A stretch of DNA of 64,000 nucleotides from Glandiceps talaboti (Eukaryota; Hemichordata; Enteropneusta; Spengelidae), in NCBI RefSeq assembly GCF_964340395.1, contig NC_135557.1, forward strand, positions 15,077,367-15,141,366, in the 5' to 3' direction. Shown in pieces: positions 12,393 through 25,600 of the stretch (positions are counted from its first letter, which is position 1; each line of letters opens with the position of its first letter). The notes under the pieces are model-generated. The model saw nothing but the letters and a program-made list of their open reading frames with translations. It did not search any database and was not told the origin of the DNA. The position numbers and the translations under genes are program-made.

Positions 12393-12960
12393 TTAGATGC
12401 CATGAGGAACGTATCATGTGATGTTCGTTCGAACCTTACTATCTTGCTGTGTTCAACTCAGGGGTCGGTCGGAAATAAAAAAAGATTTTTTTTTTTGATG
12501 TCGGAGCTGCAAATTAGGGTCGGTCGGGAGATGAAAAACAGAAAAATAAACAGGGCCGCCCTTACCGTAGTCGGTCATTACCCCGATGATACAACTGATG
12601 TAGAGCTAAAAATATTCTGAGCTATTATATTGCAGCAAAATGTACCGCGGCGACCAGACAGCATTAATTTCAAGACCTGTCCCTCAACGACTTCAGCCAT
12701 GACAGACACGTGCTGCTCCGACGAAACAAAGCTTTGTTTCGTCGGGTTGGGGTGGAGGGTGGGGGTAGACGCCATGAGGAACGTTTGATGTTCGTTGAAC
12801 CTTACAATCTTGCTGTGTTGAACTCAGGGGTCGGTCGGAAATAAAAAAAATAAATAAAAAAATTCTGATGTCGGAGCTGCAAATTAGGGTCGGTCGGGAG
12901 ATGAGAAACAGAAAAATAAATAGGGCCGCCCCAAGCCCCGACGTCATGTCATACGTCACA
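12240..12960 (+). repeat. Dispersed GTCGGTCGG repeat, two tandem copies
   Basis: Two successive units contain CCTCAACGACTTCAGCCATG, GGGGTCGGTCGGAAATAAAA, GATGTCGGAGCTGCAAATTA and AACAGAAAAATAAA. Related pieces recur at 13.50-13.61, 16.26-16.40, 17.95-18.12 and 19.50-19.58 kb, mostly inverted. A poly-G run (about 12376-12392) lies inside the first unit. No coding domain; the superfamily is not identified. Confidence 0.65.
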
Positions 12961-12964
12961 GTCA

Positions 12965-13197
12965 CTGTCAACGTTAACCGACAAGTCAGTCACGGTTTTA
13001 ATGGCGGCCTCTTTTTCGCAGAAGTCAGGCTTGTTTCCAGCGGTGTAGCATGACAACGGAGATATATTCTTAGTTCATTTGGAATATTTATATTGACAGT
13101 GGTGCAATGTAAGAAACGCTAAAATTTCCAGGAACCAAGCTGAACGTACAGAAGAAGGTTCGGCAGTTTAAAATTGTGACTCACGTTTGACACGCAG
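12965..13197 (+). other. Candidate non-coding 5' exon/promoter region of ST6Gal copy 1
   Basis: This segment has a close paralogue at 41.94-42.18 kb. Both hold AATGGCGGCC, TCAGGCTTGTTTCCAGCGGT and GACTCACGTTTGACACGCAG, and both end in a splice-donor-like site (here CAG|GTACGT, there CAG|GTAAGT). The in-frame ATG gives only a 15- to 21-codon peptide. The paralogue lies about 1 kb upstream of ST6Gal copy 2, whose first coding exon has an acceptor before its ATG, so a transcribed 5' leader is needed. Here the distance to the coding exon is 17.6 kb. The exon role is inference. Confidence 0.35.
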
Positions 13198-13499
13198 GTA
13201 CGTTGTGTCTCAGACAAATAGAAAATCAATTTGTGTATGGACATACTAAATTTAACTTTGGGGTATCTCTAGGATATCCTACAACTTTACTCGGCCGCTA
13301 AAAGGGCAGTTTTGTATGTACCAGTACAGTGTTGAAGCCAGAGGGTTTTTTGGGGTCATTTGACACACATTTTTTGGACCCGACCCACAATTTTGGAAGT
13401 GATGGATCATAGATGAGTCGAAGACCCACACTAACATTGTATGCAAATATGTTTAGCAATAGTGCGCAACATGACCTTGTCTACAGCAACAGCCAAATG

Positions 13500-13612
13500 A
13501 TCGCGTATATTGCATGGTTAAACCATGGCGTCTACCCCCCCCCCCACACCCCTTAAAGCTTTGTTACGTCGGAGCAGCACGTGTCTTTCATGGCTAAAGT
13601 CGTTAAAGCCCC
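13500..13612 (-). repeat. Inverted fragment of the GTCGGTCGG-family repeat
   Basis: A C run followed by TTTGTTACGTCGGAGCAGCA and CACGTGTCTTTCATGGCTAA is the reverse complement of the 12.31-12.40 kb segment. An (AAT)n(GAT)n microsatellite follows at 13645-13708. Confidence 0.6.
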
Positions 13613-13642
13613 GGCTTTCAATCCAATACAACATATGTATAA

Positions 13643-13709
<67 letters not shown>

Positions 13710-14339
13710 AGTGGTTACTCTGCCCCACAAACATCGCCTTATCTAATATCAGTAAATCGAATGCCTGACGTATATATATCAATTTCAAATTTTAATGTCA
13801 AAAGACAAGGTGAAGCAGTATCGTTATTTTTAAATTTTCCACTGCACAAGATCGGGAGTGTTCGTGGCCATAGCTAGGTTACCGGTTGTAGAGGCAACTA
13901 GATTAGCGGCAGTGGCCTGAAAGGGACGATGTGGACGGCATGCAACTGAGCTGGCATGCAACGTCTATTTTTAGTTACACTTTCAATGGAATGGTTTGGA
14001 CTCTCACCATGGAAGTATAAGTGCGTTATACTTCCATGCTTTCACCAACACCATGAAAATGTAACTCAAATGGGTTATATTCCGAACTCCGTATCTAGAC
14101 TACGGTCCGAGGAGGAAAATGACGTTCTATCGAATCATTGCAATGTTATACTATTGACTATTGTCTTGTTTAGCAGCTGTTACATCGGTAGCGAGAGTGC
14201 TCCGATTGTTCTCGATACAGCTGCGGCAAGTCCATAGCCTATGAAGCCGCTCCGATCGTTCTCGATACAGCTAACGTCTGCAACACCATTGTCCTAGTAG
14301 TATCCCCATTGATACAATGATAGCGCTAATAAGTAATAT

Positions 14340-14640
14340 AATCCCGTATATAAACGGCGAAGGCCCTTTTATTTGTGGTAATTTTGCTAAACAATAGGGA
14401 AGTGGTAACAACTTAGCGATAGCTCCTGCTAAACTGCAGTTATGCACGTGTTCCGACCATTGACATATCTACCTACCGTAATGTGACCAAGTCATTATGA
14501 ATACTATTACTAGTATATGACGTATGTAATTACTGCATGCGCCTTCAATAAGAATGGAAATCTGAGGTACATTTCTCGAAATTACTTTCGGTCAGACGTC
14601 AGAAAAGTTACGCCGAACAACGCCTCGACCGACTCTCTCT
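14340..14640. repeat. Left arm of a distant inverted repeat (partner 19.22-19.50 kb)
   Basis: ACGGCGAAGGCCCTTTTAT, GCTAAACAATAGGGAAGTGG, TATGACGTATGTAATTACTG and ATTACTTTCGGTCAGACGTC appear here and, in inverted order and orientation, at 19.24-19.50 kb. Arms are about 270 bases and the interval about 5 kb. Either two copies of a dispersed element or the ends of one large unit. Confidence 0.65.
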
Positions 14641-16259
14641 GATCTTCGGTGACGATAATTGACATCTTTAAAACTCATCATGACTGCAAGTTCAGACTGA
14701 CCTACTGTTCTAAACTCTGACTGCACAGTTTATAACATGTTAGTACTTTGTACCACAGACAACTTGTCTGTGGTTTTACCATCATTTCACATCCATTTAT
14801 ATACACAACGACCCTTGCACCCTTGGTGTACGCGGTCAATTGCTATGAAGTGCTGATAGATAGAACTTCTGTCAGTGTCACGTCTGTAGCCTCTGTTCGT
14901 ACGATCGTGGCGTTGACTATCATAAAATTTCAATGATATTTTCAATGGCCAATAAAGTAGGAAGTGTGCCATATGTCGAAAGAAGAACAATTGCCCTATG
15001 ATTATCCATTTATGAGCATTGTTCTAATTTACAACACAGTATTTGTAAAATACAAACTACCTGGAAGTATATATAAACTACGAGTTTATATTGTCTCGAT
15101 TTTGTATCATACAGTAATTGTTAGTATCGCATTTCTTTTGAAAATGGTTTCAAATTCAATTTTGAATACAACGAGATTCGCATTGTTTGAATATGTAACA
15201 ATAAAATGTTCACAGTGTAGCAAAAACTTCAACTAAGTAAAGGAGTCTGAAGTTCGGTATGGTATTGGGTATTTTTACTCGTGATTGCCTGTACTGATCT
15301 TTCTTCAACTGTAAAATTTAACAAATCAGATGACCATGAAATGCTAATAAATTGTTGTTTGACGTACTTCAATTTATTGGGGTCACCCTATTTTTTTTCT
15401 GTATGATTATCCGGCCGACCCAAAGTTTCACCCCCCCCCCCCACATCAACAACAAAAATCACATAAAAAGAAAACATCAAGGAAAAGACACAACAAACTG
15501 TCATATCATATAGCATCGTGATAAAGATTACGTAAATTGACTCCTCAATCGGAATCTGAAATAATGGGGTGCAATAGCTTTAGGTATATATAGACTCAGT
15601 ACTCTGAGGAGGCACTAGTTGAAGACGTGTCGGATCGGAGCACGATCTCCGTGCCGTAGTAAATATGGAGGCACTTTTCTATTTTTGTTTCAGGTAGAAC
15701 GTCTACCATTTGCACATTTGAATATTATCTACGCCTCACTATCACACATTTTATACATGAATTTTGTTGCTATATAATATGCTAGCTGCAGTCGAGGGAA
15801 GGTAAAAGGGGTGTCCAAAACATCTATTGCTTGAGCGGAGTGTCGGTCGGAGTTGGTACAATAAGTCGACTTCCGTAGCACTCTTTCGGCGCTACCATTA
15901 CCACTGTAACAGCTAGCTGCTAAACAAAAGGCAATAGACTAGTGAGCATGACAATGTATCGGGGCTCGAGGTCGTCAACGACGTCATTTACGAATGTTAA
16001 AAAAACGCGCGGTTTCAAGCTTTAACAAAGAAAGATAGGAAAGGAAGAAGTACTTGATTATGACCATCAAAATGCATTTACGAAGACAAGTTTCCGCTGT
16101 AGTTTACGTGTTGAATGTTGAGTGACCTTTACATTCAACTGTATGCAAATCATACGATATATAGAGAAACGCCCCATTAAATGACGTCACATCATGAATA
16201 AGTAATAGCAAGGGAGATGCGGCAAGGGACAACAGTCGCTCGGGCCTTCGGCCCTCGAT
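14641..16259. other. No gene recognised
   Basis: Short AT-rich frames only (for example 14964-15236, 90 codons, without motif). A C-rich run occurs at 15430-15442. Confidence 0.5.
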
Positions 16260-16405
16260 ATCAGTTTGCGATTAGGGCGGCCCTTTTTATTTTTCTGTTT
16301 CTCATCTTCCGACCGACCCTAATTTGCAGCTCCGACATCAGAAAAAAAAAAGTTTTTTTTATTTCCGACCGACCCTTGAGCACAGCAAAATTGTAAGGTT
16401 CCCCA
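16225..16405. repeat. Adjoining fragments of two dispersed repeats
   Basis: CAGTCGCTCGGGCCTTCGGC and ATCAGTTTGCGATTAG match the palindromic MITE at 35.44-35.86 kb. From 16268 on, the sequence is the reverse complement of the GTCGGTCGG repeat of 12.47-12.56 kb. No coding content. Confidence 0.6.
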
Positions 16406-17940
16406 TGGCGTCTTGGGCCAGTTCTGGCGAGGCCACGACCTTGCGACATTGGCCCCCTAAAATTACAAATGAAGCAATAATTTTCCCACCTTGCGTCGCT
16501 TTGGCGCATTCATTTTACGGCAGACATCAAAATTATCTAAGTCCACGGCCGGACCAGGCCAGGCTCGGCTCTGACTCGACGTGAATCCCACAAGAAGTAT
16601 ACTGACTGCGTAAGGGAAAGTTTTGTTGACATCATATAAGATACAGTGACAACGCGCAGTTCTATTGTTAACATAAAAAATGCCACAAAAAGATCAACTT
16701 TGATAAACTTAATCTACAAATTAAAACATTAAAGGGATTAGATGAGACGTCGAAATGGACGGCTCTCGTCACATGTTTTGTCTACTGTCACTGTCGTGAC
16801 CTCTGACCTAATCACTGACGTGTGCGAAACACTGAACTTGCTACCGGAACATCTATCTGCCATGCCACAGCTCAGAAGCCTTCGTGAACCAAATTTATGG
16901 GACAGGTTGTGATTTTCATTTGTTGATGGGTTAAATTAAATGAGTACATGTGTATTTTGATTCCGAAAAAGCTGTGTTAGGCGATCGTGTTGCATGATGT
17001 TGACAGTGCTTGTGACACATGTGAATGTTTGGGCACTGAATCAATGCGTAATCACTGGCATGGCCACTATAGACGGCCGATGCATGTGCGCCCGGTCAGA
17101 CATGAAGAACGAACTTGTTGTGCAAATCAGAAAACAATTAATGTAATATTTACAGAGCATCCCAACTTTGACTTTGTTGATAGTTTTAGTTAAAGATTCA
17201 AGTTCTGAGTTTCAAGGACACCTAATGTCAGCTTTCCATATCATTGCAAGTTTACGGTACGTAACTATGCTGTCATTTGATATAGCAGGACCAAATCATG
17301 ATACACAGCCAGTAACGGTTAATTAATAAAAAAATAAATTATTTTAAAGTTTGTTTGACTATTATTTGTAAGTTTTTCGTTCACATTTGGTACTTTTTAA
17401 AGTCAGGGATTTTTTTTCTTCAAAATGTCATGAATTTGAAGAGGGAATGATAAACACTGCAGTGTACTAACAATTTTAAAAATGAAACAAGTGGTTACAA
17501 GTTTAGGATTTCTCAAAGTTTTTATTCAATCATATGTTCACTGTGACTTATTTTGAAGTTGTTCATTGTCCTTGTCTGAAAAAAGGGAATTATAAATTTT
17601 AGCACTGCTATTCATTGATATTCAGATTAAAAATTGTGACTACCTGGCTTAAAATTACATAATCTTAATTGCCTTCTTTTTGTAAGGTGTAATGTGTAGT
17701 ACACAATTTTCAAAAAATAGCTTACTGGGAACTGTTATTATGAATGGATTTTTTTTATGTTGTTAGGTAATGGTCTATACGTAATGGAATATCTCAGACC
17801 ACAGTATCTCTATAGTGGTCTGAGAAAATTTATATGAATATTTCATAAACAATAATAATTGACCCCACTCCCTGTCAAATGACACCACTTTTTGGAACCA
17901 AGGGGCCTGTGTCCCCACTTGTTGGAAACCTTGGCAGAAA
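16406..17940. other. No gene recognised
   Basis: AT-rich DNA without a supported frame. The longest (16324-16584, 86 codons) begins inside a repeat and has no motif. Confidence 0.5.
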
Positions 17941-17944
17941 ACCG

Positions 17945-18275
17945 CCGTCTAACCCCCCCCCCCCCCTCTCACCCACCCACCCACCCAACCCCTTTGTTAC
18001 GTCAGAGCAGCACGTGTCTTTCATCATGGCAGAAGCCGTTGAGGTTTGATGAGGGACAGGGCTCAAAATTAATACTGTCACGCGGTACATTTTGCTGCAA
18101 TGCAATAATAGCTCAGAATATTTCCATCATTTTCAAAATTATGCTTAAAATTGGTAAAAGTCATACTGCATTCCTAATTTCTTGACCAGTTTTTAGCTTT
18201 AAATCAGTTGTATTATCAGGGAAATGACCGACTCCATAGCGTTTCATGACCCATGACATGCATGACCTTTGAAGA
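17945..18275 (-). repeat. GTCGGTCGG-family repeat, inverted copy
   Basis: A C run plus (ACCC)n, then TTTGTTACGTCAGAGCAGCA, GCGGTACATTTTGCTGCAAT and CATGACCCATGACATGCATG match the units near 12.24-12.68 kb as the reverse complement. Confidence 0.6.
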
Positions 18276-18889
18276 CATTCCAATGTTTACATTATTACTT
18301 TTAATTACTTTTAAACAGTAAATCCCAAAGGGGTTCTGAGTTCTAGAAATGTTTGACATGTTATCTGGTGGATTATTTTGACAAGTTCACACTGAAGAAA
18401 AATGTTTCATAGAAGTAATGGTTTATATAAATGAAAATTCATCTAGCACACTGATGACAATCACGTAAGTGTTTCAAAAAGTTACATACTAAAGTTCAAA
18501 TTGGATAACTTGAAAACATTGTTAGCGATGGCAATGCCTCTTTGATTACCGGGTAATAGGACGAATGTATTAGTACTCCTGATAAAATCACACAATAGTT
18601 CATGGCTACAGATATACACCCATCAGGATGATAAGTATTTAATCATCTTCTTACAAAGTTGTTCTACAGACTTGTCAACCTTGCTAAAATGAAGGAAAGA
18701 GACTTGTAACAAGGAACTCAATAAAGAGAAGAGAAATGAAGTTGTATAGAGACTAACAGGACAGAAAGGACAGAGAATAGAACTGAAAAAATACATTTTT
18801 TTTCTTGCCTCCCTTTTTTTTTATTTCGCCCGCCCGACCCGCCTGACTATTCCATTGGAGATGAGAAACAAAAAAAAAAAACCTCACCC

Positions 18890-19145
18890 TTAGACTAGTG
18901 TTGCGCTAGTCTATCAGCTAGCCCTCGAATGTTCTTCCGATAAAATACGACACACAGCCGAACAACGCTATCGAGGATGGTACATCCGTGTTCGGGCAAG
19001 CCCTCACATGCGAACTTCGTTCGCTTATAGTTATAGCATCGAAAGAAAGCCCGAACGTCTAGCAGCAAGACTAGTGTTGCGCCGGATCGGAGTTTAGATA
19101 AAACGGAGGGAAAAAAGGCGCGAGCGACTGTCGACAGTCTACTAT
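18890..19145. repeat. Palindromic MITE family copy (CTAGTGTTGCGC / CTGTCGACAG)
   Basis: The segment starts near AGACTAGTGTTGCGC and ends with GGCGCGAGCGACTGTCGACA. The right part matches an arm of the double palindrome at 35443-35855. The part around 18925-19070 (GAATGTTCTTCCGATAAAAT, AAAGCCCGAACGTCTAGCAG) is also found at 37.24-37.37 kb. It contains its own inverted pairs. Confidence 0.65.
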
Positions 19146-20965
19146 CGTGTTTATTTTGGAGATAAATGTAAGCATCATTAGGATTAGTTCGTTTGTGTGT
19201 ACTACATGTTGATTGACAGCTGCGTAGCGTTATCAACGGCAGAGTTGGCGTAGCTTTTCTGACGTCTGACCGAAAGTAATTTCGAGAACTAGAAATGTAC
19301 CTCAGATTTCCAATCTTATTGAAAACGAATGCGGTAATTACATACGTCATATATTCATAATGACTTGGTCACAGTACGGTAGATGCCAATGGTCGGAACA
19401 AGTGCAAAACTGCAGTTTAGCAGGAGTTTTCGCTAGGTTGTTACCACTTCCCTATTGTTTAGCAAAATGACCATAAAGGGCCTTCGCCGTTTATATAGGG
19501 GAGGCGGGCCTCAGGTCTCGAAATTAATGCTGTCGCCGCGGTACATTTTGCTGCAATGTAATAGCTCAAAATATTAACTGTTCTACTACGTGACCTCAAA
19601 ATGGGCCCATACGTGTGAGAGGAGGCCGGTGAGGGCGAAACCTCACGACGTATCTTACAGTCTAGTACACTTTAAGACCAGTGTAACAAAGGAATGCAAA
19701 AAAAACTTTGAACAAAACACAGCTCAACTTCGTAAATTAAAACTAATGTTTACATCAAAATCAACAACAAATGTAGAAACTGTAAGTTCCAAACAAATGA
19801 AAATGATGCAGTATGAACATAATGGTAGTGTACAATCGGAATACGACTGTCAGGAACTAGACTAGGAAGAGGTATAAAAATGGATTGAATTTGTCAAAAC
19901 AGGACGATTTTAGACACTGAACTTTTGCATAGTATTCACAGATAATTTTTAAAAAAGCGAATCAATATAATAAGCCTTTTCTGTAACTACAAAATTACTT
20001 TGATGTACTTGTAATGTTTTCTTACACATTAGAGTTCAATAGTTTACAAGTGTAAATATACTAGACTAAATTACTCTGACAAGTAGAGCTTTGATTTTGA
20101 AGTAAATGTCAAAGTTTTAGTTGCTAATTTCTATAGATTTAGAGGGATTTAATTTTGAGGTAAATTTTGGTTTATAACTTCTGTAGCTTTTTCCCCCCTT
20201 ACATTGCAAATGCAAGCCGTGTTTATATGATTTCCTCCCGATACAGGACACTAGATACATTGTCATAACTGATCATGAGGTCTTGATAACTCTTATTTGA
20301 GGAAATGTCACCAAGGGAGTCGAGACATCTGAGTATTGCATGTCAGGAACTCATAATCAAAACAAACACAGCCTACCAACACACATCACATCCTCCTTAT
20401 ACATGCATTATGTAACGGTCTTTGATAAATTGTGAAACGAGCTATAATCTGTCAATTCTATCTAAAACGTCCCAAACGACCCATAAACGAGCATAAACTA
20501 AGCAAAACCAACCAAAACGAGCCAAAACAAGCCAGGAATTGAATCCAATGTCTTCAACGGGCACACACTCACACTCCGCATACAGACACCAGTGCACTGT
20601 GTTCAGCCATATTTGAGACATATTTTGGCCGACTGAGGGCGCACTGTATAGAAGTACACACATGCACTTGTACATACAGCCCCCTAGCCATGTTCACTAT
20701 CAATTACTACCTTGTCCGGTAGATATTATTTATTAATAATAATAATTTGTAATTTCTTACTATGTAATGTAATAAATAAATCTTTACATCAATCAATCAA
20801 TTAATCAATCAATCAACCTTTATCGCACAACAACATGCCATAGCAAGCATGGTAAAGTGAATACAATACAGTCATTTAGCCAACTGCTAGATGAAAGTGA
20901 TCAATAATTATTTATTTATCACGCGAACATGACTTTTTTTTTTTGTACACACGCAAATACCCCCC
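19146..20965. other. Repeat arm, then unassigned DNA
   Basis: 19225-19500 is the right arm of the inverted repeat described at 14340-14640. 19500-19580 is a fragment of the GTCGGTCGG family. The 91-codon frame at 19590-19865 is Lys/Thr/Ser-rich with no motif and is not called as a gene. Nothing else is recognised. Confidence 0.5.
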
Positions 20966-20979
20966 TCAACGTACTTCTG

Positions 20980-21425
20980 GAGATGAGTTACGCTAGTGTA
21001 AGAACAGCTTCTCTGCTGGTGGTACAATGGTGACGAACTACACTGATGGTCTGCTGCATGCCTCTTCTGCAGGTACATCACTTGACCTCGACAGTGTAAC
21101 GCTAGTGTACATACTCTGATGTAACACTAAAGGAGAGTTAGGCTAACGTAACACTGATTTCTCATCTAGCGGTACTGCGGTGTAGTTCTCCACTGACGTT
21201 CAGCTGGATGTCTCTTCTGCAGGTACAGCGTATGCAGACTCGTCAGTGTTACGCAAGTGTACATACTCCAATGTAACACCGGGGTTGAGTTACGCTAACA
21301 TAACGGTAATATTGTACATCAATGTACTGCTGTAGGTGAAGTACTTCGAAAGTTACACCGGTCCAATGTTAGATGTACTCCAGTGTACAACACTGAGAGT
21401 ACTTTCGATGTTACATGGGCAAGTT
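20980..21425. repeat. Degenerate tandem repeat, period about 148 bp, nearly 3 units
   Basis: GAGTTACGCTA-like boxes recur at about 20986, 21134 and 21284, and CTCTTCTGCAGGTAC recurs at about 21064 and 21211, giving a unit of 147-150 bases. Many short GTAC, GTAAC and GTTAC boxes lie within each unit. Similar boxes occur at 27.17-27.35 kb inside another repeat. No coding content. Confidence 0.6.
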
Positions 21426-22224
21426 GTCTATATGATGTGACAACAACAACAAATAAAGAAAACTAGGTGAGACTAATTTTATGCATTTCTGTAATGCTGG
21501 GGAATCAGAGAATTCATGTTAACCAATCATGTATTGCACTCTAAAACAGAGTTCTGGGTTGGAAGAGGCTTGTTGTATACTGGGGCTGGACATTACTAGA
21601 TTTCCAGGTTGTAATCAAGTATCATATCTGAAATATTCACCAGTAGAGAAGTATCTAAGAAGTACCTTATTTTATACTTACCAATAAAAAGTATAAAATC
21701 ACATTATTAACAACAGAATTCACACTTAATACAGAGAGGTAACCATTTCAAGAATCTGCCCAAGCAATTAAGTATTGTTTTGTTTATTACTGTTTATTTT
21801 TCTCTCATTGAACAAAAACATTTATAAGTACCAGGTATAACATCCCCATCAACCACTTTTATAAGTTTTAATATAGTACATAAATAATGTGTATGAATCT
21901 TGTGGAGTAAAAATCCAAACATACAGTCAGTCATATGCAAAATAGGGTCCCAGGCGCCGGCAGTTGTCTGTTTAAATTAATGTCCTTGTCTTCTTCTGCA
22001 TTTTGTCATCTTTTCTATTTGAAACAAGATGTAGCTGCTGCCATAGCTGTAGCTTTGAAAGTGTTTCCAGTCACTAACTGCAACAAAAGAGTTTTAATAA
22101 TATCATATTTTACAGAAAATTCCTTGAATAGACTGTGTTAGTAGAAGGTTTCACATGGAGGCACAGTTTTAAAAATTCTCACCAATACAGTCTCTCATAA
22201 AGTTAGTGTTTATTGGGGCAGTTA

Positions 22225-22612
22225 ATTGTAAATGTAATGTCCAAGTATAGTATAGTATAGTATAGTACAGTACAGTATAGTATAGTATAGCGTAGCATAG
22301 TATAGTATAGTATAGTATAGTATAGTATAGTATAGTATAGCTAGTATAGTATTGTATAGAATATTATGGTACAGTGCAGTACAGTAGATGTACAACATTT
22401 GCTTGTGAAATGTAATGTAAATGTAATGTCCAAGTATAGTATAGTATAGTATAGTACAGTACAGTATAGTATAGTATAGTATAGTGTAGTATAGTATAGT
22501 AAAGTACAGTATAGTATAGTATAGCGTAGCATAGTATAGTATAGTATAGTATAGTATAGTATAGCTAGTATAGTATTGTATAGAATATTATGGTACAGTG
22601 CAGTACAGTAGA
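22225..22612. repeat. (TAGTA)n pentamer array, duplicated as two ~190-bp units
   Basis: Two consecutive blocks each begin with AATGTCCAAGTATAGTATAG, run through TAGTA pentamers with the same variants (TAGTACAGTACAG, TAGCGTAGCATAG, TAGCTAGTATAG) and end with TAGAATATTATGGTACAGTG. Shared variants show that the whole array was duplicated. Confidence 0.8.
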
Positions 22613-25600
22613 GAAATCTGTGATCGTGGAGATGTAGATGTAAGGACAGTTCGCAAGCATTTAGGTGTAAGGAGACATCATGGTGAATATTTTGGTGTAG
22701 GAACACATTGCGGCAAGCATTTAGCTGTAGTGAAAGTGAGCAAACATAACACTGGAGCTACTTGTGTATTGTACTTCTTGTCGCAGTTTTCTTGGGATCA
22801 ATGCTTTACCATGTGTAGTCAAACATGTATTAATGTACAGCTATAACAATTAATGCTCATCGTGTTGTGATTCACATATTTTTTCAACACTAGTTCTTAA
22901 TGTTTATATAATAATTTTATAAATTATTCATCTTATGCCATTCACAAGTACATTTTGTACATGTATCAAGTGAAAATTGATATGAAATAGGGGAGCTGAG
23001 GAAAAAACAATTGCTACTGTTTAGAATGGGAGAAATAAATCAAACAAGGTAAATATATGACAAGTCTAATTGTAAATTGGTAAAGTAAGAGAATTTCATA
23101 CTACATCCTGGGAAATAGTTTCTTCATGTGTGAAGAACATCATTATGTGGACAAATTGTAAAGGAAAATACCACCCTAGAAAATTAAGGCATTTTTGTTA
23201 ACTTTGCTTTCTGGAGAGTCATATCATACTTTCATATCACAAAAACTTCACATTTTTGCAAAGAATCACCAATTCGAATCTTGCTTCACATATTCATTGT
23301 TCTGTGATGCCTTAGCAGTGACCCAGTGTTGCCTCATGGGAGTCAACAAACATGCACATACATTTGATGCAAAGTAAATATTCATGACACCTTCCTGCTT
23401 AGTACTTTAAGAAAGTCATGAATATTTATTGTTCGTCTCATACATGTTTGTTAACTCTGATGAGGCAATAAACTAATTATGGAACAAGTAAGTTTGGCAT
23501 TTCTTGGCAATCTTGTGAAACCCAAACCCAAAGTTTTATGAAAATGGCCTTATTTCCTGGAGTGGCTATTCCCTTTTAAAGAATTTCCTGTGATTAAAAA
23601 ACTGACAAATGATATTGTTGTAAGAATGTGGAGGTGTCATAACAACTATGAAGCATATTACCTGGAATACACATTTAGTTCAGTATCCAAAAAGTTGGCA
23701 TTTAATCAGGAGTGTTTATCAATCTACAGGAACAAACAAGAAGAAACAACACTGAAATGAGAAACTGGAGTAAACAATGTAGATATACAAACAGTCAGAT
23801 ACACAGACTAAATGTTGAAAAAACCCACAAACTGTTTCTTAGGACAGAAAGATTTGGGAACTGTGTACAACAAAAAGGAGAATATATGGTATCACCATCA
23901 AGTGTCCAACACATTAATACATGTTCAACACATAATTTTGGTGGGGAACTACAATAAAATTCAATTTAGATAAAACTCAGATTGATTTACCTGCTTGCTG
24001 TCATTAAGAAAAACACTGATATATAGGAAATGATGTCTTGACTTACTGTATGTTAAGTGTGACTGTCTAGAGATACATATTTTAACCCTTAATTAATATG
24101 ATGCATTGATATTATGCTTCATGTCATCAATATCATAATAATAGAAAAATCTATAACACTTGATACTATCTTGATTGATAATTCATTGTCAGTAAAGTTG
24201 GAATGTTCTTTCTTTTAACATATCAAGTATGTCAAATTGATTGGTGCTTTTGGATTTTACGAAGATAAACAAACAGGCCTTAGACTACCTCTTACAGCTT
24301 GGCTAGGTGTGAGAGAGTCAAACTGATGAAGACAATCACCTCAAAAGAGTCTGTCACTGTCAAACGTACATATTACAAGCCCCTTGGACTCTACTACCTG
24401 TTGCAGTCATGAATAATTTGTGAACTGACTGTGTACATTTGATGAATGTACATGTACACAAGTAGACAGTGATACTTTATTTGTTTGTGACTGTCTGTGC
24501 ATAGGTTATCATTCCCACATAATTTTTTGCCACAATATATATGTGTATCAAATTTGTGTTGTCACACATACATGTAAAAAAACAGTGGAAAAAATCTAAT
24601 CAGTCTTCACTAGTCAAGAAGTTTGAAAACTTCAAGTTATTGTTATTGTTACTGATTAAAATGTATGTCATCAATAAGCAATACAATTATGGTACACAGT
24701 TTAACCTACAGACTTATCATCTCAATTTCAAGAAGCTCTCCACACTAAAATGTTGAAAGCTTTTTGATATACATGTAGTCAAACACCAAATCAATTCCCA
24801 AGTTATGTAGTTTGATGTATCACTATTGATTTATCGCTTAATGTATTTGGGTTCATACACTCCTGAGTTTACATGTATATAGACAAAGAGTGATGAAAGA
24901 AAGGCTTGAAATGAAAAAATACTGTTTACAGTACTATTGTTGTGAAAGAATGTGTGAAACATTTCTAGAACGATGGATTGTGATCATCTCAACTTGTCAC
25001 TGAACACAGTGAAATGTAACTACATGTATGGTACAATGTGCTGTCGTCTGTTTAATGGTTTACCCATGAGAACTTTTTTTTTTATTTTACTACACCTATA
25101 CAATTAGTCATATTAAATTATTGTGATATCTTCGGAAAATAATTTTGAAAGCAAATTATTTTTTAACGACTTTTACAACTTTGTATGAATCTCAAGTCAA
25201 AGGGGCACAGGTAGAGTTTAGACAGTTTTTACTTTGGTTAGTAATAAAAAATACTTTACAAAAAAACGTGGCTAAACTTATCAAGTATAGTGTTTACAAC
25301 GACTCATGTAGCCGTGACGTGTCACTTTTTGCCAACCATCCAACTCATCATGCATTGTTCATGTAATGACAGGGATTTCCTCAGATTTGTTTTTGATACG
25401 TACCAACAATTATGTCATCAAATCTTTTATATATTATATTTAAATACCGTTATATCAGTATCAAGAAGTTAATGAATGTGCTTCAATAGGTTGAATACAA
25501 CATGTAACACTTCATAGGCAACAATCAGCCTGTGCCCCATTAAGCCTACCTTGGGTACATTTCAGTAAAAAATAATTAGTATATTACATTATCAGATCCG

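Noticed and set aside
19590-19865. 91-codon frame rich in Lys, Ser and Thr
   Set aside because: It starts next to a repeat fragment; no motif, no splice sites and no second copy to show conservation.
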